From assembly GCA_943325355.2 (NCBI GenBank), contig CALPPA020000158.1, positions 1-5,181 on the forward strand: a stretch of DNA of 5,181 bases. The letters run 5' to 3'. The position numbers were made by a program, and so were the translations under genes. This DNA is from Klebsiella pneumoniae (GTDB lineage Bacteria; Bacteroidota; Bacteroidia; Flavobacteriales; Flavobacteriaceae). Positions 1 to 4,883 of the stretch are shown in pieces; the first letter of the stretch is position 1, and every line of letters begins with the position of its first letter. The notes beneath the pieces were generated by a model that saw only the letters and a program-made list of their open reading frames with translations, did not search any database and was not told where the DNA came from.

Positions 1-442
1 TACTTCCCATTGGGGAACATATATATTCAAAACCTACTTTTTTATAGAGTTTTTGAGCATCGTGCATAAAAGGCATTGTTTCTAGATAACATTTTTTAAA
101 GCCAAAATCTATAGCACTTTGCAAACATAATTCCATCATTTTGCTCCCGATTCCTAGACCACGAGCTTCTGGTAAGAAATACATTTTTTGCAATTCGCAA
201 ATGGTTTCCGCTTCGTTTTCAAGAGGCGCAACTCCAGCAGAACCAATGATTTTGCCATTACGTTCGACTACAAAATAAACCGATTTTGGTTTGCTGTATT
301 CCTCAAACATTAAATCTAAATATGGGTCAACATACGCAGTTCCCACTTTTGGGATATTCAATTCTTCAAATACATCCCTTATCAATTGAGCAACTGCTGG
401 ATTGTCTTTCTTTTCAATTTTACGGATGAGCCAGTTTTCCAT
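1..442 (-). CDS. GNAT-family N-acetyltransferase (C-terminus cut by window edge)
   Basis: The minus-strand frame is open from an ATG at 442-440 to the left edge: 147 complete codons with no stop, so the C-terminus is missing. The protein starts MENWLIRKIEKKD. It has the GNAT layout: an N-terminal strand and helix, a central beta strand (VYFVVERNGKIIGSAG, about 56-70), then motif A, with the strand ICELQKMYFL (81-90) leading into the acetyl-CoA pyrophosphate loop R94-G-L-G-I-G99, followed by a helix. Near the edge, DAQKLYKKVGFEY (128-140) is the typical GNAT motif B. GNAT enzymes transfer an acetyl group from acetyl-CoA to an amine; nothing here reveals the substrate. About 147 residues are visible and the family is usually 150-170, so little is missing. 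The start is chosen because it is the first ATG in frame, lies in an A/T-rich leader and has a fitting promoter upstream. The gene is divergent from ribD. The family call is firm; the function is unknown. Confidence 0.88.
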   Translation of the reverse strand, partial: MENWLIRKIEKKDNPAVAQLIRDVFEELNIPKVGTAYVDPYLDLMFEEYSKPKSVYFVVERNGKIIGSAGVAPLENEAETICELQKMYFLPEARGLGIGSKMMELCLQSAIDFGFKKCYLETMPFMHDAQKLYKKVGFEYICSPMGS

Positions 443-468
443 TCTTAAAAATACTTTCTATTAGATCA

Positions 469-500
469 CAAAAATAGGTATTGTTTGCTGTAATAATCAA
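469..500 (-). promoter_or_regulatory. Candidate Bacteroidota-type promoter for the GNAT gene
   Basis: On the minus strand the sequence reads TTG (500-498), a 21-nt spacer, then TATTTTTG (476-469), a full match to the TAnnTTTG -7 element of Bacteroidota sigma-ABfr promoters with a TTG -33 element at allowed spacing. Transcription would start around 463, leaving a leader of roughly 20 nt before the ATG at 442. The pattern match is seen directly; promoter activity is inferred. Short AT-rich motifs like this arise easily by chance. Confidence 0.5.
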
Positions 501-535
501 TTGATTCAAAACTAAATCATAAACTCAAAAATCAT

Positions 536-543
536 TACTTTTG
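536..543 (+). promoter_or_regulatory. Candidate -7 element (TACTTTTG) directly before ribD
   Basis: TACTTTTG is a full match to the TAnnTTTG -7 element. It ends only 5 nt before the GTG start codon of ribD at 549, so the predicted transcription start falls at about the start codon itself and the mRNA would be leaderless or nearly so. No TTG lies at the usual 17-23 nt upstream (the nearest, at 501-503, is 32 nt away), so the -33 half is missing and the call rests on one element. A single mRNA for ribD, the HAD gene and the YigZ-family gene is the likely product. Confidence 0.4.
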
Positions 544-548
544 CAATT

Positions 549-1598
549 GTGGAAAATCAAGAAAAATACATTCGTCGTTGTATCGAATTGGCCAAAAATG
601 GTCTGGGAACAACATATCCCAATCCTATGGTGGGAAGTGTAATTGTATATGAGGATAAAATCATTGGCGAAGGCTGGCATAAAAAATCGGGAGAAGCACA
701 CGCCGAAGTCATCGCAATAAACTCAGTAAAAGACAAATTTTTGTTGAGAGAATCTACTATTTATGTGAGTTTAGAACCTTGTAGTCATTTTGGAAAAACA
801 CCTCCTTGTTGTGATTTAATTATCAAAAACGAGATTCCAAATGTAGTTATTGGAACACTAGATTCTAACGTAAAAGTTGCAGGAAATGGAATCAAAAAAT
901 TAATCGAAGCTGGAGCTAATGTTACCGTTGGAGTGCTTGAAGCAGAATGTAAAGAATTGAACAAACGCTTTTTTACTTTTCACGAAAAGAAAAGACCGTA
1001 TGTAATTTTGAAATGGGCCGAAAGCCAAGATGGTTTTATTGCGCCAACAAAAAATCTTCGGAACGAGCAAAAGCCTTTCTGGATAACTAATGAATTTTCA
1101 CGCCAATTAGTACACAAATGGCGAAGTGAAGAACAAGCAATTCTCGTGGGAACCAATACTGTTATTGTTGATAACCCAAAATTAGATGTTCGAGATTGGA
1201 CTGGAAATAACCCTATTAGAATTGTTTTAGATAAAAATAATCGCATTCAGAAAGACAGTCACATATATGACAATCAGGTAAAAACTATTATTTTTTCTAA
1301 TTTAGCAAATACAAATAATGGAGTAAACACTACCTTTGAAGTAATCGATTTTGAACAAAATCTGGCTCAACAAATATTAAAAGTATTATATAAATACAAT
1401 ATTCAATCGGTTATTATTGAAGGTGGCAGACAAACGTTACAGACTTTTATCGACGAAAATCTTTGGGATGAAGCCCGACTATTCATTGGGAATATAGCCT
1501 TTGAAAATGGAACAAAAGGACCAATTATTGCTTTGAGAAAAATGGAGAAGGATTCGATTGGAAACGATGAACTACTAATTTCAAGAAATTATGATTAA
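549..1598 (+). CDS. ribD: Bifunctional riboflavin biosynthesis deaminase/reductase RibD
   Basis: This 349-residue cytoplasmic enzyme is full length for RibD and catalyses two successive steps of riboflavin synthesis: deamination of the pyrimidine from GTP cyclohydrolase II, then NADPH-dependent reduction of the ribosyl chain. The deaminase domain (about 1-145) has PNPMVG at 24-29, the zinc/catalytic HAE at 51-53 (H51 zinc ligand, E53 proton shuttle) and the second zinc motif P77-C78 ... TPPC87 (C78 and C87 ligands). The reductase domain (about 148-349) opens with RPYVILKWAESQDG (149-162), then VGTNTVIVDNPKLDVR (200-215) and a late IIEGG (289-293), as in RibD/RibG reductases. All key residues are present. 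Translation starts at GTG: the resulting N-terminus (ENQEKYIRRCIELAKNG) aligns with RibD family N-termini, and no nearby in-frame ATG would preserve it. The stop overlaps the next gene by 8 nt, implying coupling. No FMN riboswitch is possible in the 106-bp upstream gap as read here. Confidence 0.96.
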   Translation: MENQEKYIRRCIELAKNGLGTTYPNPMVGSVIVYEDKIIGEGWHKKSGEAHAEVIAINSVKDKFLLRESTIYVSLEPCSHFGKTPPCCDLIIKNEIPNVVIGTLDSNVKVAGNGIKKLIEAGANVTVGVLEAECKELNKRFFTFHEKKRPYVILKWAESQDGFIAPTKNLRNEQKPFWITNEFSRQLVHKWRSEEQAILVGTNTVIVDNPKLDVRDWTGNNPIRIVLDKNNRIQKDSHIYDNQVKTIIFSNLANTNNGVNTTFEVIDFEQNLAQQILKVLYKYNIQSVIIEGGRQTLQTFIDENLWDEARLFIGNIAFENGTKGPIIALRKMEKDSIGNDELLISRNYD

Positions 1599-2199
1599 CA
1601 CTATTATATTTGATTTTGGCGATGTTTTTATCAATCTAGATAAACAAGCAACTATTGAAGCTCTTGAAAAGTTAGGTTTAAAGCACTGGAACGAAGACTT
1701 GAATCAATTAAACTTGCAATTTGAAAAAGGGGAAATCACGGAAGAAAACTTTCTTCTTGGTGTTCAAAAACATATTCCTAACGCTTCAATCGAGGATATT
1801 TCAAGCGCCTGGAATGCCATTCTTCTTGATTTTCCTCTGCATAGATTGGAATTTCTTCAAAAACTTTCTAAAAAATACCGCTTGTTTTTATTGAGTAATA
1901 CAGATTCTATTCACATAGATACTTTCGAACGAGAAAACGGAGCTTCCTTTTACAGTGATTTCTATCAATGTTTTGAAAAAGTATATTTTTCATTTGAAAT
2001 GGGAATGAGAAAACCCGATGCTGAAATTTTTAATTTGGTATTAGCAAACCATAATTTATCCCCGAAGCACACTTTATTTATAGATGATAAAAAAGAAAAC
2101 ACCGATGCTGCACTTTTAATCGGTTTGAAAGTCTGGAATTTAAAAGTTGGACAAGAAGATGTTGTAGATTTGTTTTCGAAAAAAGAATTTGAGCTATGA
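1591..2199 (+). CDS. HAD-superfamily phosphatase, YihX-like (class IA)
   Basis: This 202-residue protein has the four HAD motifs in order. Motif I is IIFDFGDVFI (5-14) with nucleophile D8; motif II is LLSNTD (100-105) with S102; motif III is K141 in GMRKPDAEIF (138-147); motif IV is FIDD (163-166) with D165/D166 for Mg2+. The cap between motifs I and II (about 18-85) is helical, including FEKGEITEENF (44-54), as in class IA enzymes. Overall it resembles E. coli YihX, a sugar-phosphate phosphatase, especially around FEKGEIT, LSNT and GMRKP. As in YihX, the second Asp of motif I (DxD) is replaced by Gly (D8-F-G10), so the usual acid/base residue is absent. The ATG lies inside the end of ribD (8-nt overlap), so translation is probably coupled. 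That position suggests, but does not prove, that it removes the phosphate from the RibD product, the step needed before lumazine synthase. A general sugar-phosphate phosphatase is the alternative. Family call firm, substrate inferred. Confidence 0.92.
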   Translation: MINTIIFDFGDVFINLDKQATIEALEKLGLKHWNEDLNQLNLQFEKGEITEENFLLGVQKHIPNASIEDISSAWNAILLDFPLHRLEFLQKLSKKYRLFLLSNTDSIHIDTFERENGASFYSDFYQCFEKVYFSFEMGMRKPDAEIFNLVLANHNLSPKHTLFIDDKKENTDAALLIGLKVWNLKVGQEDVVDLFSKKEFEL

Positions 2200-2208
2200 A
2201 AAACTTCA

Positions 2209-2811
2209 ATGGAAGACACATATAAAACTCTCGCTTTCCCCTCATCAGAGATTCTTTTTAAAGAAAAAAACAGCAAATTCTTTGGCTATGCGTTTCCAAT
2301 TCAATCTGAATCAGCCGTAAAACCCATTATTGATAGTTTACGAAAACAACATCCCAATGCAGGACATTATTCTTATGCCTATCAAATTGGGACCGAAACA
2401 ATAGTTTACAGAGCGAATGATGATGGAGAACCAAGTAATACGGCTGGATTGCCTATATATGGCCAAATTCAATCTTTTGAAGTTACCAATGTTTTAATTG
2501 TAGTGGTACGGATTTTTGGCGGAATAAAATTGGGGGTTGGAGGATTAATTTCTGCTTATAAAACTGCAGCCCTACTAACATTGGAATCTTCTGAAATAAT
2601 CGAAAAGACAATTGACATTCATTACCTCATTTCATTTAATTATAAAAACATAAATAAAGTGATGCGGGTTATCAAAGAAAAAAATATTGTAATTGTATCT
2701 CAAAAAATGGATTTGAGTTGTATTATAGAAATTGTTACACGAAAAAAAAATGCCGAAATGATTTTCGATATTTTTAATTCTATGTTTGAAATTGAAATAA
2801 AAGCATTTTGA
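2209..2811 (+). CDS. YigZ/IMPACT-family protein (UPF0029 + DUF1949)
   Basis: This 200-residue cytoplasmic protein belongs to the YigZ (bacterial IMPACT) family and has the family's usual length. The N-terminal UPF0029 domain (about 1-125) carries the signatures AGHYSYAYQIG (51-61), DDGEPSNTAGLPI (71-83) and RIFGGIKLGVGGLISAY (101-117). The C-terminal ferredoxin-like DUF1949 domain (about 138-200) follows. Eukaryotic IMPACT regulates GCN2 in translation control; the bacterial role is not settled, and binding of nucleic acid or ribosomes has been proposed. The ATG is 9 nt after the HAD stop, with no Shine-Dalgarno sequence, so it is very likely the third gene of the ribD transcript. An overlapping ATG at 2196 opens only a short dead-end frame and is not the start. 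No residues are missing compared with the family as I know it. Nothing ties it chemically to riboflavin. Confidence 0.92.
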   Translation: MEDTYKTLAFPSSEILFKEKNSKFFGYAFPIQSESAVKPIIDSLRKQHPNAGHYSYAYQIGTETIVYRANDDGEPSNTAGLPIYGQIQSFEVTNVLIVVVRIFGGIKLGVGGLISAYKTAALLTLESSEIIEKTIDIHYLISFNYKNINKVMRVIKEKNIVIVSQKMDLSCIIEIVTRKKNAEMIFDIFNSMFEIEIKAF

Positions 2812-2818
2812 TAAAATC

Positions 2819-2841
2819 TCAAAAACGAATAGCTTTTTTGA
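2819..2841. terminator. Weak candidate bidirectional terminator hairpin between convergent genes
   Basis: The 55-bp spacer between the stops of the YigZ-family gene and the thioesterase gene holds a 7-bp inverted repeat: TCAAAAA at 2819-2825 and TTTTTGA at 2835-2841, with a 9-nt loop. It is followed on the plus strand by ATTTTT (2845-2850). A second all-AT hairpin, ATTTTT-acg-AAAAAT (2845-2859), sits just after it. The position suits a shared terminator, but the first stem has a single G-C pair and the second has none, so both would be weak. Confidence 0.25.
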
Positions 2842-2866
2842 TTAATTTTTACGAAAAATGATGCCA

Positions 2867-3271
2867 TTATTCAATTCTATTCAAAAGTTCAAAAATATAG
2901 GCCGGAGGAGCAATAGGTCTTGCCGTTTTCATATCTACAAAAACCAAAATTGAATTACCAGTTGTTAATAACTCGCCAACCTCATTATAAAGTTCATAGG
3001 CAAATTCAATCTTAACAGAAGTCTGATTTATTAAGATTGTTTTTAAAGTTAAAAGTTCATCGTAACGAGCCGGTTTCTTGTAATTCATTGTCAATGAAAC
3101 CACAGGAAGCATTATTCCATTTTCCTCCATCCATTTATAAGAAACCCCTTTGTTTCTAAGCCATTCGACTCTTCCGACTTCAAAATACTGAGCATAATTT
3201 CCGTGATAAACCACCTGCATTTGGTCTGTTTCTGAATAGCGAACACGAAATTGAGTTTGATGATAATTCAT
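2867..3271 (-). CDS. Acyl-CoA thioesterase, 4-hydroxybenzoyl-CoA thioesterase/YbgC family
   Basis: This 134-residue single hot-dog domain protein has the usual length of YbgC/4HBT enzymes. The N-terminal signature is VRYSETDQMQVVYHGNY (10-26): D16 matches the catalytic Asp of YbgC (D18) and of 4-hydroxybenzoyl-CoA thioesterase, and H23-x-N25-Y26 is the conserved follow-up. It continues with a long helix, YFEVGRVEWLRNKG (29-42), and then beta strands (PARYDELLTLKT, 67-78; SVKIEFAYELYN, 85-96; ILVFVDMKTARP, 108-119). Such enzymes hydrolyse acyl-CoA thioesters in the cytoplasm; the acyl group cannot be read from sequence. The ATG at 3271 follows an A/T-only leader without Shine-Dalgarno. The gene converges on the YigZ-family gene and diverges from dnaA across 177 bp, so it is probably monocistronic within this window. 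The Tol-Pal association of ybgC in Proteobacteria is not seen here. Confidence 0.93.
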   Translation of the reverse strand: MNYHQTQFRVRYSETDQMQVVYHGNYAQYFEVGRVEWLRNKGVSYKWMEENGIMLPVVSLTMNYKKPARYDELLTLKTILINQTSVKIEFAYELYNEVGELLTTGNSILVFVDMKTARPIAPPAYIFELLNRIE

Positions 3272-3306
3272 TATTTTTTTATTAAATTATTAAGGTCTCA
3301 TACAAC

Positions 3307-3337
3307 AATATTTTATAAAATTTACATACAAAATATT
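3307..3337. repeat. 8-bp inverted repeat in the dnaA upstream region
   Basis: AATATTTT (3307-3314) and AAAATATT (3330-3337) are perfect reverse complements separated by 15 bp. Both arms are A/T only, so the repeat could be a chance result of composition, a protein-binding site or part of a DNA-unwinding stretch. Confidence 0.4.
3310..3321. repeat. 12-bp perfect palindrome ATTTTATAAAAT
   Basis: The sequence reads identically on both strands and overlaps the left arm of the inverted repeat at 3307-3337. It sits about 40-50 bp upstream of the thioesterase start codon and 32 bp before the DnaA box. A regulator-binding site or unwinding element is possible, but its A/T-only content makes chance origin plausible. 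Confidence 0.4.
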
Positions 3338-3352
3338 TTTTTTTAGAGAATT

Positions 3353-3361
3353 TTATTCACA
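3353..3361 (+). promoter_or_regulatory. DnaA box TTATTCACA
   Basis: This is an exact match to the TTATNCACA DnaA-binding consensus on the plus strand, 87 bp before the dnaA start codon, next to a very AT-rich stretch. A 9-mer with eight fixed positions is unlikely to occur by chance in a 177-bp gap, and domain IV of the encoded DnaA carries the standard box-reading motif. Likely roles are DnaA autorepression or replication-origin binding. It differs from the strongest E. coli form, TTATCCACA, only at the variable position. Confidence 0.6.
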
Positions 3362-3412
3362 TATTTGTTACCCCGAAATACCTAGTACAAACCAACCCTT
3401 TTTTTATAAGAT

Positions 3413-3420
3413 AACATTTG
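3413..3420 (+). promoter_or_regulatory. Weak candidate -7 element for dnaA (AACATTTG)
   Basis: AACATTTG matches five of the six fixed positions of TAnnTTTG and would place transcription start near 3426, with a leader of about 22 nt before the dnaA ATG. No TTG lies at the usual -33 distance. A similar five-of-six match, CATATTTG (3360-3367), overlaps the end of the DnaA box and is the alternative. The leader (TTAATTTAACTAAATAT) has no Shine-Dalgarno sequence. Confidence 0.3.
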
Positions 3421-3448
3421 TAATTCAAAGATTAATTTAACTAAATAT

Positions 3449-4876
3449 ATGAATAAAACTGCTCAATCAGTATGGGAAAACTGTCTGTCATTTATTAAAG
3501 ACAATATTCAAGACCAAGCATACAAAACTTGGTTTGAACCAATTAAATCAGTTGAACTTACCGATAATGCATTATATATTCAAGTTCCTAGTAAATTTTT
3601 CTACGAATGGCTAGAAGAGCACTATGTTAAATTATTAAAAGTGGCCTTAACTAAAGAACTCGGGAAAAACGCGAAGTTACTCTATAAAATTAAAATGGAG
3701 AACACTTATGGAAATAAACAACCATTTACAGAACAATTACCTAGTGCAAATCGTGTGCCTATGAAACCACAGGATGTTGATGCTCCATATAAAAACCTAA
3801 ATCCCGAATTAAGAAACCCCTTTGTAATTCCCGGAATTCGAAATTTGAAAATCGAGTCACAATTGAATGCAAATTATAGTTTTGACAATTTTCTTGAGGG
3901 TGATTCTAATAGATTGGCCCGTTCTGCAGGTATGGCTGTGGCCAATAAACCTGGTGGCACTTCGTTTAATCCATTATTAATTTTTGGAGGTGTCGGCTTA
4001 GGTAAAACCCATTTGGCTCACGCCATTGGAGTTGAAATCAAAGACAAATATCCAGAAAAAACCGTTTTATACATTTCGGCAGAAATTTTCACCCAACAAT
4101 ATATTGACTCTGTAAAGAAAAACAATAGAAATGATTTTATTCATTTCTATCAATTGATTGATGTTTTAATCATTGACGACGTTCAATTCCTTTCTGGAAA
4201 ATCGGGAACTCAAGATGTGTTTTTTCATATATTCAATTATTTACATCAAAACGGAAAACAGGTAATCTTAACTTCTGACAAGGCGCCAGTTGATATGCAA
4301 GATATTGAGCAACGTTTATTATCCCGTTTCAAATGGGGATTGTCAGCAGAATTGCACCAACCTGATTATGAAACAAGAATCTCTATCCTTAAAAATATAT
4401 TATATCGTGATGGAGTAGAAATTCCTGAAGAAATTATAGAATATGTGGCTCGAAACATCAAAACAAATGTTCGAGAACTCGAAGGAGCCATTATTTCCTT
4501 GATTGCACAATCTTCTTTCAACAAAAAAGAAGTTACATTAGAATTAGCCAAAAATGTTGTCGAAAAATTTGTAAAAAATGTAAAACGAGAAATTTCTATC
4601 GATTACATTCAAAAAATTGTTTCCGATTATTTCCAATTGGATTTAGAAACACTTCAATCTAAAACCAGAAAAAGACATATCGTTCAAGCCCGTCAATTAG
4701 CTATGTTTTTTGCGAAGAAATTCACTAAAGCTTCTTTGGCAAACATTGGTTCCCAAATAGGCGATCGTGATCACGCTACCGTTTTACACGCTTGTAAAAC
4801 CGTTGACAATTTAGTTGCCACCGACAAACAATTCAAGAAATTTGTCGAAGATATCAACAAAAAATTAACGCTATAA
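3449..4876 (+). CDS. dnaA: Chromosomal replication initiator protein DnaA
   Basis: This complete 475-residue DnaA is the ATP-dependent initiator that binds DnaA boxes and melts the origin. Domain I (about 1-82) has the family pattern SVWENCLSFIKDNI (7-20) and TWFEPIKSVEL (27-37), used for helicase and self contacts. A short linker, domain II (about 83-140), follows. The AAA+ domain III (about 141-375) has Walker A GGVGLGKTH (180-188; K186, T187), Walker B VLIIDDVQF (239-247; D243, D244), sensor 1 LTSDKAP (274-280), the arginine-finger region RLLSRFKWGL (289-298; probably R293) and sensor 2 NVRELEGAI (340-348; R342). Domain IV (about 376-475) has the helix-turn-helix signature GDRDHATVLHAC (438-449), the box-reading element. 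All functional motifs are present. The ATG is supported by the normal N-terminus. A DnaA box 87 bp upstream suggests autoregulation. The phosphatase gene begins 7 nt after the stop. Confidence 0.98.
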   Translation: MNKTAQSVWENCLSFIKDNIQDQAYKTWFEPIKSVELTDNALYIQVPSKFFYEWLEEHYVKLLKVALTKELGKNAKLLYKIKMENTYGNKQPFTEQLPSANRVPMKPQDVDAPYKNLNPELRNPFVIPGIRNLKIESQLNANYSFDNFLEGDSNRLARSAGMAVANKPGGTSFNPLLIFGGVGLGKTHLAHAIGVEIKDKYPEKTVLYISAEIFTQQYIDSVKKNNRNDFIHFYQLIDVLIIDDVQFLSGKSGTQDVFFHIFNYLHQNGKQVILTSDKAPVDMQDIEQRLLSRFKWGLSAELHQPDYETRISILKNILYRDGVEIPEEIIEYVARNIKTNVRELEGAIISLIAQSSFNKKEVTLELAKNVVEKFVKNVKREISIDYIQKIVSDYFQLDLETLQSKTRKRHIVQARQLAMFFAKKFTKASLANIGSQIGDRDHATVLHACKTVDNLVATDKQFKKFVEDINKKLTL

Positions 4877-4883
4877 ACGCATT

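Larger units (their letters stand above)
3272..3448. promoter_or_regulatory. AT-rich divergent region upstream of dnaA; candidate dnaA control region / oriC part
   Basis: This 177-bp gap between divergent genes contains no ORF of note. Its centre is extremely AT-rich: 3302-3357 has only 6 G or C among 56 bases. It holds a 12-bp palindrome, an 8-bp inverted repeat, a run of nine T (3336-3344), one exact TTATNCACA DnaA box (3353-3361), and then a C-rich block (3371-3398) before the dnaA leader. A DnaA box beside an easily melted stretch and upstream of dnaA is the arrangement expected of a dnaA autoregulatory region or a bacterial origin. Only one consensus box is visible, so a complete oriC is not demonstrated; other boxes could lie outside this window or diverge from consensus. 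Confidence 0.45.

Noticed and set aside
443..548. FMN riboswitch upstream of ribD
   Set aside because: The gap is only 106 bp, is AT-rich, lacks the conserved G-rich RFN segments, and the likely promoter lies right at the start codon.
980..1246. Minus-strand open frame of 88 codons inside ribD
   Set aside because: It lies wholly antisense to a firmly identified gene, shows no recognisable domain and has no promoter-like context.
1907..1915. CTATTCACA, one mismatch from the DnaA box consensus
   Set aside because: It lies within HAD coding sequence and is isolated; one-mismatch boxes are expected by chance in AT-rich DNA.
2196..2225. ATG at 2196 overlapping the HAD stop as an alternative start for the next gene
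   Set aside because: Its frame meets a stop after nine codons and does not match the YigZ-family frame, which starts at 2209.
1965..2276. Minus-strand open frame of 103 codons across the HAD/YigZ-family junction
   Set aside because: It is antisense to two well-supported genes, its composition is that of a reverse-strand shadow, and it has no recognisable motif.
4366..4551. Minus-strand open frame of 61 codons inside dnaA
   Set aside because: It is antisense to the conserved AAA+ domain of DnaA and has no independent support.
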